Shown: positions 52,760-62,131 of the stretch, one piece after another
How the letters are laid out: each line of letters starts with the position of its first letter
Numbering within the stretch: position 1 is the first letter of the stretch
Assembly (NCBI RefSeq): GCF_000168975.1
Contig: NZ_AAUW01000004.1
Coordinates: forward strand, 186,001-250,000
Direction: 5' to 3'
Source of the DNA: Roseibium aggregatum IAM 12614
Lineage (GTDB): Bacteria; Pseudomonadota; Alphaproteobacteria; Rhizobiales; Stappiaceae
DNA length: 64,000 nucleotides
Made by a program: the position numbers and the translations under genes
Notes under the pieces: generated by a model
What the model was told of the DNA's origin: nothing
Seen by the model: only the letters and a program-made list of their open reading frames with translations
Database searches by the model: none

Positions 52760-54529
52760 ATGAATATCTTCGCGGACTTCACGCAACGCGTCAAAGACGC
52801 TCTCCAAGACCTTGATCTAAAAGATTCAAACGGAGAGTCTCCAGATCTTTCGCGAGTGGTTGTGGAAGCGCCCCGCGATCCGGCACATGGCGATCTTGCG
52901 ACGAACGCAGCAATGGTGCTCGCAAAGCCGCTCGGCATGAAGCCGCGCGACGTTGCAGAGCAGCTTGTTGCCCGGCTCAACGCCGACCCGGAAATCACCG
53001 AAACGTCCATTGCCGGACCCGGCTTTATCAATCTTCGCGTGGCCCAGACGGTCTGGCACAGGGTTCTGGCCAGCGTTCTTGCCGAGGGTATCCGGTTCGG
53101 GGCTCAGGAGCGGTCACCGGCTCCGAAGGTCAACGTTGAATATGTTTCCGCCAATCCGACAGGCCCCATGCATGTCGGTCACATCCGCGGTGCGGTCGTC
53201 GGCGACGCCTTGGCGAACATACTGGCGTTTGCCGGAAATGAAGTGGTCAAGGAATATTACATCAACGATGCCGGCTCGCAGATCGACACGCTGGCGCGCA
53301 GTGCCTTCCTGCGGTACCGCGAGGCGCTTGGCGAGGACATTGGCGAGATCCCTGCTGGACTTTATCCAGGGGACTACCTGAAACCAGTCGGCGAGAAGCT
53401 GAAGGCCGAATTTGGATCTTCGCTTGCCGACATGGAGGAACGCGAATGGTTGCCGCTGGTGAAGGAGCGGGCGATTGCCGCGATGCTCGAACTGATCCGG
53501 CAGGACCTTGCAGCACTCGGTGTCGAGCACGAAGTGTTCTATTCCGAAAGAACCCTGCATGACCGGGGCGAGGGTAACGGTTCCAAGATCGATCACATGC
53601 TCGAAACGCTCCGGAACAAGGGGCTGATCTACGAAGGAACGCTGCCGCCGCCGAAGGGGCAGGTGCCAGACGATTGGGAAGACCGTGAGCAGACGCTGTT
53701 TCGCGCAAGCGATTTCGGCGATGACACCGACCGGGCCCTGAAGAAATCCGACGGCTCCTACACCTATTTCGCTGCCGATGTTGCCTACTTCCAGGACAAG
53801 TTCGAGCGCGGTTTTACCGAAACGATCTACGTGCTGGGCGCCGATCACGGCGGTTATGCCAAACGCCTGCAGGCTGTGGGCAAGGCAATCTCGGACGGCA
53901 AGACGGAAGTTGTCGTGAGGTTCTGTCAGCTTGTTAAGCTGATGCGTGATGGCGAGCCCGTGAAGATGTCGAAGCGCTCCGGCGATTTCATCACGCTGCG
54001 CGACGTCGTTGACGAAGTCGGGCCAGACCCGGTTCGCTTCATGATGTTGTTCCGCAAGAATGACGCCCCACTGGACTTCGACTTTAAAAAGGTCACGGAA
54101 CAGTCGAAAGACAATCCGGTTTTCTATGTTCAATACGGTCATGCGCGCTGCTGTTCGGTGCTGAGGCAGGCGGCTGATGAACTCAAGGAAGCCGGGTTTG
54201 CGGTCGAAGATCTCGCCCGAGCCGATTTCTCACTGCTGGACGACGTGGGCGAGCAGGAGCTGTTTGCCAAGATGGCTGAGTGGCCGAAAGTGGTAGAAGC
54301 AGCCGCAGAAACACATGAGCCGCACAGAATTGCGTTTTATCTACATGAACTCGCCAGTTCTTTGCACGGCCATTGGAATAAAGGCTACGAATTGCCTCAT
54401 TTACGTTTTATTCAGGCCGGTAACTTGAAATTAACCCTAGCGCGTCTTGCTTTGGTTCGTGCAGTATCTTTGGTGCTCGCTTCAGGTCTAACGATTCTCG
54501 GCGTGAATGCTCCTGAAGAAATGCGCTAG
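52760..54529 (+). CDS. argS: Arginyl-tRNA synthetase
   Basis: A class I synthetase of 589 residues from ATG 52760 ([15 protein letters not shown]). The N-terminal Add-1 domain is followed by the HIGH-type motif [13 protein letters not shown] near residue 132 and by [14 protein letters not shown] at the KMSKS position; then the anticodon-binding domain ([38 protein letters not shown]). The open frame upstream runs through the terminator and dgt's end and is not coding. The SPOR gene follows after 70 bases. Confidence 0.97.
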   Translation: MNIFADFTQRVKDALQDLDLKDSNGESPDLSRVVVEAPRDPAHGDLATNAAMVLAKPLGMKPRDVAEQLVARLNADPEITETSIAGPGFINLRVAQTVWHRVLASVLAEGIRFGAQERSPAPKVNVEYVSANPTGPMHVGHIRGAVVGDALANILAFAGNEVVKEYYINDAGSQIDTLARSAFLRYREALGEDIGEIPAGLYPGDYLKPVGEKLKAEFGSSLADMEEREWLPLVKERAIAAMLELIRQDLAALGVEHEVFYSERTLHDRGEGNGSKIDHMLETLRNKGLIYEGTLPPPKGQVPDDWEDREQTLFRASDFGDDTDRALKKSDGSYTYFAADVAYFQDKFERGFTETIYVLGADHGGYAKRLQAVGKAISDGKTEVVVRFCQLVKLMRDGEPVKMSKRSGDFITLRDVVDEVGPDPVRFMMLFRKNDAPLDFDFKKVTEQSKDNPVFYVQYGHARCCSVLRQAADELKEAGFAVEDLARADFSLLDDVGEQELFAKMAEWPKVVEAAAETHEPHRIAFYLHELASSLHGHWNKGYELPHLRFIQAGNLKLTLARLALVRAVSLVLASGLTILGVNAPEEMR

Positions 54530-54599
54530 TTTTAATGGCCGCTGGGGACGAAATAACCGTTCACCAGCGACTTGAAGTGGACCGGTTTTCGTAAAGCTC

Positions 54600-57074
54600 A
54601 TGTCACAAGACTACGAAACAAAGCGATCAGATTTGCGCGCCTCGCAAAACGAGGCGGGCGGCGAACGGCCGGCCGCGGAGGATCCGCTGGTAGAATTGGC
54701 GCGGATTGTCCACAAGAACAAGCAATCGGGGGCAAATGTGAGCAGCGGCCGCGTTGGTAGTACTGATTATTTTGCGGGGCTGGACGATGTTGAGGGTGAT
54801 GTGCCCGAACAATCCACCGCAGCGCCGTCGCGCATCGAACCATCCTTTTCAAGCCTGCGGCCGGTGTCGAATACGCCTGCTTCCGACACCGCTGGAACAG
54901 CCACTGAAGAGCCGCGTGTAACACCTGGCGTTTCAACGAACGACTTTTACGGGACAACGCCACCCACCAGCTATGAGCAGTCTTTCGAGACGGATGAACA
55001 GGCTCAAGTGCCGCCGGTCACGCAGTCCTCGCATGTTTCGTCTCTGTGGCCGAGCCAGCCGGAGCAGGTGCAGCCGGTGGAAAGCGCTCAACCTGATCCT
55101 GTTGATCATGTCGTCCAGTTCCGCACGGCGCAGGCACCTTCTGTGCAGGCCGGGCCTGAAGCTGCCAATGACAGATCTTATCTTGCTCCTTCAGTCGCTC
55201 TGGACCTCGAGCAGAACCTGACCGCTGAGCTGGAAGACGAACTGATCGGCGCATTGCGCCAGTCTGTTGACGAGACACAGCCGGCGAGTCAGCCGAATGT
55301 TGGCTTCGAAGACGAAGCGAAAGACGCTGCGACTGTCGAACCGCAGACGCGTTTTAAGGGGCGTGAGACATCGGAATTTGCAGTTTCTGACAGCCTTTCC
55401 CGGGCAGGTCAGATGCCGGAAGCCCCGAGCTTGTCTTCCGGCTCCGGATTTGCCGCTTCAACAGCATCGGCGCCTGCTGAACCGGTTCTGCCGGCCGAAG
55501 ATTACCGTATTGGCGGGGTCCGGCATGAAGAACCTGCTTCTCCTTCCTCACGAGAGGAAACGCGTTTCGATGCACAGAGCTATCAGCAGCCGGTGACCAG
55601 CCAGCGCCCGCAGATTGACGAGAATGATTTTTTCGCAGCGCTGAACCCTGTCCAGTCAGAACCTGTTTCGCAAGATGCAGAACCCGAAACGGAGAAGACA
55701 GGGGATCCTGCGGGTATAGACGCTCTGTTTGCCGATCTTGATTTTCCGGCTCCTACGACCCGAAAGCCCGTCGGCACGTCAGTCGATTCCCCTGTCCAGA
55801 ACGCTCCCGAAGAAGAAGCTGATCTGGATGACATGACGTGGCCCGCTGCTGCCGCTGCCGTTCCCCAGGCCGAAGACGACGAAACGCCGCCGCCGCCGGA
55901 AGGCTACGACCTGGATGCCGTTGCGCGGGCGATGCAGGAAAGCGATCCGAGCCTGACAGGGGCTGGCGTTCTGCCGCCTCATTCGGCCGCGGAACGAAAC
56001 GCAGTTCCGCAGGGTGGAGAAAAATCGCGCAAGGGCTTGTTCGTTGCAGCCGGTGTTCTCGGCGTTGCGGTTCTGGGTGGCGCCGGCTTCTTTCTGTTCG
56101 ACAGCGATGCCGTTCCGGTTCCTAGTGGCCCCCCGCCGATCATCAGCGGTCTGCAGGAGCCTCTCAAGGTCTATCCGGAGCAGAGCCAGGACACGGCGAA
56201 CGATCAGGCCGGCAAGCTTATTTATGACCGGGTTGATGGTGCTGGTGTTGCCGGCCCCGACAGGCTTATCCCGACAGAGTCTCCGCAGCTTGCGGAGTTG
56301 CCGCCGGCGCCCGTAGGCACGAACGCCGACGCCGATCTTGTTCCCGGGACACCGAAACGGGTGAGAACTGTTGTCGTGCGTCCGGACGGAACCATTATTC
56401 CAGAAGGTGAAGAACCCGCAGTTGCAACCCCTGCACAGCCGGAACCGGCTGCTCCCACGCAACCTGATGCGGCTTCCGCCGATGATGGATCCCAGGTGGT
56501 TACAACGTCGCCAGTCGTTACCGGTGCTGATGTTGCGCCCGCAGATCCTTCGGATGCAACGCCAGCTCTGCCTGATACGCCCGCAATCGTGACCGGTGCC
56601 GACGTGGCACCGGAGCCGACTGCAAGTGAACCTGCCGCGCCAGTGCCTTCGGTTGTTCCGCGCAAAAAGCCGGATGCACCCGTCCAGGTTGCCAGTGCGC
56701 CACCGGCTGCAACAGCCCCGCAAAATGATCGTCCGCTCAACCTGACGCAACCTGCACCGGCTCCGGCCACCTCTGCTCCGGCAACGCCGACACCTGTTGC
56801 CAGCAACTCCGGTGGCATTCCGTCCGGTACCTACATCGTACAGGTGACTTCCCAGCGTTCGGAAGCGGCCGCCAAAGATGCCTACTCGGGACTTCAGCGA
56901 CGCTTCCCGGGTGTTCTGGGGAACCGCACCGCGGTAATCGTTGCTGCAACTGTCGATGACAGGGGTGTATTCTACCGCGCACGGATCCCGACCGGTACAC
57001 GTGATGAGGCGATAAGCCTGTGCGAAAGCCTTCAGGCTGCCGGTGGTGATTGCTTCGTGCGCAGACAGCCCTGA
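54600..57074 (+). CDS. SPOR-domain membrane protein with a long disordered region
   Basis: An 824-residue protein, large for its family. The first 485 residues are acidic, proline- and serine-rich and probably disordered in the cytoplasm. A single membrane helix (GLFVAAGVLGVAVLGGAGFFLF) lies near residue 490. A periplasmic linker rich in Ala, Pro and Thr follows, with two copies of VTGADVAP at about 640-665. The C-terminal SPOR domain (about 745-820) reads GTYIVQVTSQRSEAAAKDAYSGLQ...GVFYRARIPTGTRDEAISLCESLQAAGGDCFV. SPOR domains bind denuded peptidoglycan at the septum. Its place before the nagZ-scpA-scpB block is conserved in alphaproteobacteria as I recall, though here three other genes intervene. 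Confidence 0.88.
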   Translation: MSQDYETKRSDLRASQNEAGGERPAAEDPLVELARIVHKNKQSGANVSSGRVGSTDYFAGLDDVEGDVPEQSTAAPSRIEPSFSSLRPVSNTPASDTAGTATEEPRVTPGVSTNDFYGTTPPTSYEQSFETDEQAQVPPVTQSSHVSSLWPSQPEQVQPVESAQPDPVDHVVQFRTAQAPSVQAGPEAANDRSYLAPSVALDLEQNLTAELEDELIGALRQSVDETQPASQPNVGFEDEAKDAATVEPQTRFKGRETSEFAVSDSLSRAGQMPEAPSLSSGSGFAASTASAPAEPVLPAEDYRIGGVRHEEPASPSSREETRFDAQSYQQPVTSQRPQIDENDFFAALNPVQSEPVSQDAEPETEKTGDPAGIDALFADLDFPAPTTRKPVGTSVDSPVQNAPEEEADLDDMTWPAAAAAVPQAEDDETPPPPEGYDLDAVARAMQESDPSLTGAGVLPPHSAAERNAVPQGGEKSRKGLFVAAGVLGVAVLGGAGFFLFDSDAVPVPSGPPPIISGLQEPLKVYPEQSQDTANDQAGKLIYDRVDGAGVAGPDRLIPTESPQLAELPPAPVGTNADADLVPGTPKRVRTVVVRPDGTIIPEGEEPAVATPAQPEPAAPTQPDAASADDGSQVVTTSPVVTGADVAPADPSDATPALPDTPAIVTGADVAPEPTASEPAAPVPSVVPRKKPDAPVQVASAPPAATAPQNDRPLNLTQPAPAPATSAPATPTPVASNSGGIPSGTYIVQVTSQRSEAAAKDAYSGLQRRFPGVLGNRTAVIVAATVDDRGVFYRARIPTGTRDEAISLCESLQAAGGDCFVRRQP

Positions 57075-57105
57075 CGGTGAGCAGCTAACAGCAGTAGCTA
57101 TTTCA

Positions 57106-57133
57106 GAAACGGCCGGGATTTCCCGGCCGTTTC
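57106..57133. terminator. Strong hairpin terminator shared by the SPOR gene and the LysR gene
   Basis: GAAACGGCCGGGA (57106-57118) and TCCCGGCCGTTTC (57121-57133) are perfect inverted repeats with a 2-base centre. The LysR stop codon overlaps the arm at 57132-57134. Transcripts from both sides should end here, though a strong T run is missing. Confidence 0.8.
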
Positions 57134-58049
57134 ATTCTGCGGCGGCGACAGGTTTGTCCAGCTGCGCGCCACGCAATTGCGGTCCCATCTGGTGGAAGAC
57201 TTCAGCTATGGCATCCATCGCCTTGCGGACGGCAGGTTCCCTGCGCAAGTCCCGATGGACGATGATGTGTTCGACGTTTGTTAGCTCCGGGAGCGGCTCG
57301 GTCAGTCTGACCAGGTCGCGATTGTTGTCGCCCATGAAAACCGGCAGAAGACACAGTCCGGCACCGGATGCCGTCATGTTCATGAGCGTGGTCATAGTGT
57401 TAGAGCGCAATGTCGGCATTTGCGGCAACCGGGTTTCCAGCCAGCGCATCTGAGACGGGTACCATAGGTCGTCGGGTGCAAAGCCGAGCCAGGCGCACAG
57501 CTTGTAGCGGTCAACGGTTCTGGCGGCCGGATGGTTTGCAACATAATCGGCTGACCCATAGACCGCATAGGCCAGCTCACCGATTTTCCGGGCAATCAGC
57601 GTGTCGGTTTCCGGCAGGCAGTTGCGGATCTGAAGCTCAATACTGCGTGACTGATGATTGACATGCTGATGGCTGGAGATCAGTTCCAGTTCCACACCGT
57701 CGAGCAGACGGGTCAACAGGTCGAACCGGTCAGTCAGGACGCGCGCACGCACTTCGTCTACGGCAACCCGGACAACCTTCAATGCCGACCCCGATAGATC
57801 TGGCAGGATCCGTGCCGCCGCCTCGGCTTTCTTGCGCATGTCCTCCGCAAGAGGGATCAGGCGTAGACCGGCATCTGTCGGTTTCAGCCCGGTTGGCGTC
57901 CGGTCGAACAGCCGCGCACCTATGCGGTCTTCGAAGCTCTTCAGGCGGCGGCTCAGTTGCGGTTGGCTGATGTCCAGCGCCTTGGCCGCTCCCGAGAGCG
58001 AGCGCATGCGCGCAGCGGCATCGACAAGTTTCAGATCGTCCCAGTTCAT
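57132..58049 (-). CDS. LysR family transcriptional regulator
   Basis: A 305-residue regulator with an N-terminal helix-turn-helix: MNWDDLKLVDAAARMRSLSGAAKALDISQPQLSRRLKSFEDRIGARLFDRTPTGLKPTDAG. The C-terminal periplasmic-binding-like effector domain follows (about 90-295). It is divergent from the EamA transporter gene with 132 bases between, the classic LysR layout, so it probably controls that transporter. The effector is unknown. ATG 58049 is used; the TTG two codons earlier is unlikely. Confidence 0.9.
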   Translation of the reverse strand: MNWDDLKLVDAAARMRSLSGAAKALDISQPQLSRRLKSFEDRIGARLFDRTPTGLKPTDAGLRLIPLAEDMRKKAEAAARILPDLSGSALKVVRVAVDEVRARVLTDRFDLLTRLLDGVELELISSHQHVNHQSRSIELQIRNCLPETDTLIARKIGELAYAVYGSADYVANHPAARTVDRYKLCAWLGFAPDDLWYPSQMRWLETRLPQMPTLRSNTMTTLMNMTASGAGLCLLPVFMGDNNRDLVRLTEPLPELTNVEHIIVHRDLRREPAVRKAMDAIAEVFHQMGPQLRGAQLDKPVAAAE

Positions 58050-58181
58050 GGGCAAGTTATACCAATCTACAGACCTGGCGGCAATGCGATGCGTTTTCGC
58101 ATACCCGTTATTGGAAATTCAGGACTGATCCTGGCGCGTAACCGGTGATAAGAACTGCCCGCACTTACCTGGACCCGAACT

Positions 58182-59105
58182 ATGTCTCAGAACTCAATCT
58201 ATCACCGCCCGGAAAATGCGTTGCTCGCCCTCGCGCTGGCACTCGCAGGCATGACTGCGTTCACACCGATATTTTCCGCAGGCAAGCTGTCAGGGGGATT
58301 GCTGCCGGTTGCGGTGTTGGTCTGGCTTCGGTTCGTGGGGGGCGCTGCAACAATCGTGAGTGTTGCGGCCGTCAAACGGGTTCCGGTTTTCACGCGTTTA
58401 AGCCCTCTCTGGAAACTCCATCTCATGCGATCCTTTTGCGGCGTTGGCGGGCTTGCCTGCTCGATCTACGCTGCAAGCGTGCTACCACTGGCAGATGCGA
58501 CGGCGATCGGTTTGACAAAGGGCATAATCGCAATCGTATTGGCTGGTCTGATCCTCAAGGAAGTGATCACGGGCCGTCACTGGATGGCAGTTGTCTTCTG
58601 CGCCGCTGGCGCGTATCTCGTGGTCCGGTCGGCGGAAACGGGCGCAGGTTATGACGATCTCGCGCTTGCAGGTGTCGTTGCCGCTCTTCTGGGAGCGGTC
58701 TTCATGGCCTGTGAAGCCTTGATCATGCGCTATATCGCCCAACGTGAAGATACCGTCACCATCCTGGCCTATGTCAATGTTTTCGCAGCCACTCTGCTGA
58801 GCGGACCTGTGCTTTGGCTGATCGTCAAGGACGGCATTGCCTGGCAGAACCTGCTGTTGTTCGCGTGGATGGGGCCACTGGCAATCGTCGGCCAGTCCTT
58901 GAACATCTCCGCTTACAGGCGAGCTGGAGCGGCCACGCTGGCACCGGTGTATTACGGCACGGTGCTTTTGTCCGCCGCGTTCGGCTTTGCGGTCTGGGGA
59001 GAAATACCAACGCGAATCGCGGTTCTGGGCGCTGTGTTGATCGTCGCCGGTGGGGCGGTTCTCACCTTACCGAACCCGTTCCGCAAATTTCGCCAGGCCT
59101 CCTGA
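58182..59105 (+). CDS. EamA/DMT family transporter
   Basis: A 307-residue membrane protein with about ten helices arranged as two EamA repeats. The first contains LALALAGMTAFTPIFSAGKLS and the family pattern LPLADATAIGLTKGIIAIVLAGLILKE; the second contains GQSLNISAYRRAGAATLAPVYYGTVLLSAAFGFAVWGE. DMT members export metabolites such as amino acids or vitamins. No substrate can be inferred beyond the adjacent LysR regulator. The esterase gene converges from the other side. Confidence 0.88.
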   Translation: MSQNSIYHRPENALLALALALAGMTAFTPIFSAGKLSGGLLPVAVLVWLRFVGGAATIVSVAAVKRVPVFTRLSPLWKLHLMRSFCGVGGLACSIYAASVLPLADATAIGLTKGIIAIVLAGLILKEVITGRHWMAVVFCAAGAYLVVRSAETGAGYDDLALAGVVAALLGAVFMACEALIMRYIAQREDTVTILAYVNVFAATLLSGPVLWLIVKDGIAWQNLLLFAWMGPLAIVGQSLNISAYRRAGAATLAPVYYGTVLLSAAFGFAVWGEIPTRIAVLGAVLIVAGGAVLTLPNPFRKFRQAS

Positions 59106-59128
59106 GAAGCCCGGCAGCGTCCGTTCAC

Positions 59129-60142
59129 TCAGCTACTGAGTTTTTCCGCGAGAAACGGCAGGCTTTCATCCAGCCGATAGTCCACGGACGAATGATTGTC
59201 GCTGAACTCCTGATAGACGTGGTCAACGCCTGCGTCGGTCAGTTTCCGGTGCAGACGGCGCGCGCCATAAACAAGGTTGTATTGATCCACATCACCGCAT
59301 TCGATCCAGAGACCTTTCAGTGACTTTAGCGCATCGATATGGTCACCGACGATCTGCACAGGGTCCCATTTCAGCCAGGCATTCCAGCGCTCTTCGACCA
59401 GTTCACAGGTTTCCGGGTCGACCGGCAGCCGGATGCCACAAAAGACCTCCGGGTCAGGATCTGGATCATAGGTTGCCGCCATGGCAAAGGTCATCAGGTC
59501 GTGGAGCGAATTGCCCGGGTATTTCGGTCCCTTTTCGAATTCCCTGACGAAGGCTTCGATTGAGCCGGCTTTGGCAATCGCTCTCAACGCGCTCGGCATT
59601 TCGGGCAGGTAACAAAGTTCGAACGCCATGTCCCCGGAATGGCACGCCGCGGCGGACCAGACGTCGGAATGTTTCATGGCGTGAATAATCGCACCGTAAC
59701 CACCGGATGACTTGCCGAAGATGCCGCGCTTGCCGGCGCCGCCACACTTGAAGCGCCCTTCGATATCCTCAAGCATTTCGGTTGTCAGCCAGGTTGCCCA
59801 GGGCCCCATGGCGTCACTGTCGATATACTGATTTCCGCCAAGGCGGGTGAAACAGTCGGGAAAGGCGACTGCGACAGGCGGCATCTGACCGTCATGGATG
59901 AGCCTGTCGAGCCGTTCGGGAACATTCTCACCGAAATTCTTCCAGTTGGTGTGCGCCGGACCACCGGCGGTAAAGCCGACGATATCCACCAAAAGCGGCA
60001 AGCCGCTGCCGTCGTGTCCATGCGGGGTATAGACGTGGATCTCACGCGTCGCCGTATCGCCCAGCCGGTTTCGTCCAAGGATTTCAGATCTATGGGAAAA
60101 ACGGTGCAGTGTGCCGGCCGGTATGTCGAGACGCGCGCGCAT
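59129..60142 (-). CDS. Alpha/beta hydrolase, putative esterase
   Basis: A 337-residue protein from ATG 60142 (MRARLDIPAGTLHRF). It shows a feruloyl-esterase/EstD-like fold: REIHVYTPHGHDGSGLPLLVDIVGFTAGG, GPWATWLTTEMLEDIEGRF and the nucleophile elbow FGKSSGGYGAI (Ser). WIECGDVDQYN supplies the likely acid and DNHSSVDYRL the His near the end. No signal peptide is seen. The substrate is unknown. It is convergent with the EamA gene and divergent from nagZ. Confidence 0.8.
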   Translation of the reverse strand: MRARLDIPAGTLHRFSHRSEILGRNRLGDTATREIHVYTPHGHDGSGLPLLVDIVGFTAGGPAHTNWKNFGENVPERLDRLIHDGQMPPVAVAFPDCFTRLGGNQYIDSDAMGPWATWLTTEMLEDIEGRFKCGGAGKRGIFGKSSGGYGAIIHAMKHSDVWSAAACHSGDMAFELCYLPEMPSALRAIAKAGSIEAFVREFEKGPKYPGNSLHDLMTFAMAATYDPDPDPEVFCGIRLPVDPETCELVEERWNAWLKWDPVQIVGDHIDALKSLKGLWIECGDVDQYNLVYGARRLHRKLTDAGVDHVYQEFSDNHSSVDYRLDESLPFLAEKLSS

Positions 60143-60260
60143 GGGGGCTCCAATCAGATCTGGGGACGATGGCCGTCTAGATTGCAAGATCGTGACAAGG
60201 GTGCAAGAGGCGGTGCTTGCATTTCTTGACGGGTCCAGGCGCTGCGGCTAAGCCGGATCA

Positions 60261-61280
60261 ATGACCAAAGCGTTCGTATCCGGATGTGCCGGACTGTCCC
60301 TGACGAGATCCGAAATCGATTTTTTCCGGCAGGAAGACCCCTGGGGGCTGATCCTGTTCGCACGTAACATTGAAGCGCCGGAGCAGATCAGGGAGCTAAC
60401 CGCAGCGTTCCGGGAGGCCGTCGGCCGCGAGGATGCTCCTGTTCTCGTGGATCAGGAAGGAGGCCGGGTGCAGCGGTTGAAACCACCCCACTGGCCGAAG
60501 TATCCCGCACCCAAAACTTATGGCGATCTGTACGCCCGTGACGCAGCAACAGGAGAAAGAGCTGCCTGGCTTGCCGGGCGTCTGATCGCCGATGATCTCT
60601 ACCAGGTCGGCATCTCAGTTGATTGCCTGCCGTGTCTTGATGTCCGGTTTCCTGATACTGTCGATGCCATCGGAGACAGGGCGTTTTCGCAAGACCCCGA
60701 AGTGGTGGCAACCCTGGGCAAGGCGATGGCGGAAGGTGCTCTGGCAGGGGGCGTATTGCCGGTGATCAAGCACATTCCGGGTCATGGCCGGGCACGTGTC
60801 GACAGCCATCTGGAGCTTCCGCGTGTGGAAGCGGCCATTTCTTCTTTGGAAAGCGTGGATTTCCGCCCGTTCAAGGCGCTTTCTCACGTGTCATTGGGGA
60901 TGACAGCCCATATTGTGTACGAAGGGATCGATCCAGACATGGCAGGGACGCAGAGCGCGAAAGTCATTCAGGACATCATCAGGGGTGCGATCGGGTTCGA
61001 CGGCTGCCTTATGAGCGACGATATCTCCATGAAGGCGCTCGGAGGTAGTTTTGAGGATCGGTCCGGCAAGATCATCGAAGCGGGGTGTGACATCGTTTTG
61101 CACTGCAATGGTGATATGGAAGAAATGATCGCAGTCGCGAAGGTTGTTCCCGAGCTTGCGGGTGAAGCCAGGCGGCGATGCGACAAGGCTTTGAGCGGTT
61201 TCCAGGTTCCCGATCCGGAATTTGACAGGCTTGCAGCCTTTGAAGAATTTCACGCCTTGACCGGTTGGCAGGGCGTTTGA
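60261..61280 (+). CDS. nagZ: Beta-N-acetylhexosaminidase NagZ
   Basis: A GH3 enzyme that removes GlcNAc from anhydroMurNAc-containing muropeptides in the cytoplasm. The 339-residue protein has PWGLILFARNIE, LVDQEGGRVQRL, VDCLPCLDVRF, the His-loop VIKHIPGHGRARVDSHLELP and the nucleophile Asp in CLMSDDISMKAL. The loop reads IPGHG where FPGHG is common. Its product feeds the nagA/SIS deaminase locus at 7248-10206. The scpA start lies 12 bases after its stop. Confidence 0.95.
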   Translation: MTKAFVSGCAGLSLTRSEIDFFRQEDPWGLILFARNIEAPEQIRELTAAFREAVGREDAPVLVDQEGGRVQRLKPPHWPKYPAPKTYGDLYARDAATGERAAWLAGRLIADDLYQVGISVDCLPCLDVRFPDTVDAIGDRAFSQDPEVVATLGKAMAEGALAGGVLPVIKHIPGHGRARVDSHLELPRVEAAISSLESVDFRPFKALSHVSLGMTAHIVYEGIDPDMAGTQSAKVIQDIIRGAIGFDGCLMSDDISMKALGGSFEDRSGKIIEAGCDIVLHCNGDMEEMIAVAKVVPELAGEARRRCDKALSGFQVPDPEFDRLAAFEEFHALTGWQGV

Positions 61281-61291
61281 CCGGAGCGGCA

Positions 61292-62131
61292 ATGGCGGAA
61301 ATGGAAAACAGCACGACGAGACAGGAGGACAGCTCCTACGATCTCCTCAGTTCTGTCAGCACTCCGGAAGAACGGGCCAGTTCCGATCCGCAGCTTGTTG
61401 TCGATGTGGAAGGGTTTGAAGGCCCGCTCGACCTTTTGCTCGGCCTGGCACGAACACAAAAGGTCGATCTTGCGCGTATTTCCATTCTCGAACTCGTCGA
61501 ACAATATCTGTCATTCGTGGCCGAAGCCCGCAGGATGAGGCTGGAGCTGGCCGCGGACTATCTGGTCATGGCCGCATGGCTTGCCTTCCTGAAGTCCAAA
61601 CTGTTGCTGCCTGAGCAGAAGAACGATGATGAACCGACCGGCGAGGAACTTGCCGCGGCCCTCGCTTTCCGTCTGCGGCGCTTGGAGGCGATGCGCGAGG
61701 TTTCAGAGAAGCTCCTGATGCGCAACAGGCAAGGCAGGGATGTGTTCCATCGCGGCGAACCTGAAACCATGTCGGTACAGCACAAGAGCATCTGGGACGC
61801 TTCCATCTATGACCTCTTGTCCGCCTATGCCACGCAGCGCCAGCGGCAATCCGTGACCTCTGTCCGCGTCTTGCGCAGAACTGTCTGGTCGTTGCAGGAG
61901 GCACGCGAGCTGCTCACCAAGCTGGTTGGCCGGATCGGTGAATGGGCACCGATGAACGCGTATCTGCGCGACTATCTTTATGACAACAAGGATTGGGCGA
62001 CGATTGTCGCAAGCACATTCAGCGCCAGTCTGGAGATGGTGCGGGAAGGACAGGTCGAAATCCGCCAGGGCGAGCCTTTCTCGCCGGTCTATATCCGCGC
62101 CGTCATAAAGGAGCCGGATCATGGCGTCTGA
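61292..62131 (+). CDS. scpA: Segregation and condensation protein A
   Basis: The kleisin of the bacterial SMC complex, 279 residues from ATG 61292. After an acidic N-terminus comes DVEGFEGPLDLLLGLARTQKVDLARISILELVEQYLSFV and DYLVMAAWLAFLKSKLLLP, both diagnostic; the C-terminal winged-helix part includes REGQVEIRQGEPFSPVYIRAV. A TTG at 61265 in nagZ's end would lengthen it but is unlikely. It overlaps scpB by 11 bases. Confidence 0.95.
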   Translation: MAEMENSTTRQEDSSYDLLSSVSTPEERASSDPQLVVDVEGFEGPLDLLLGLARTQKVDLARISILELVEQYLSFVAEARRMRLELAADYLVMAAWLAFLKSKLLLPEQKNDDEPTGEELAAALAFRLRRLEAMREVSEKLLMRNRQGRDVFHRGEPETMSVQHKSIWDASIYDLLSAYATQRQRQSVTSVRVLRRTVWSLQEARELLTKLVGRIGEWAPMNAYLRDYLYDNKDWATIVASTFSASLEMVREGQVEIRQGEPFSPVYIRAVIKEPDHGV

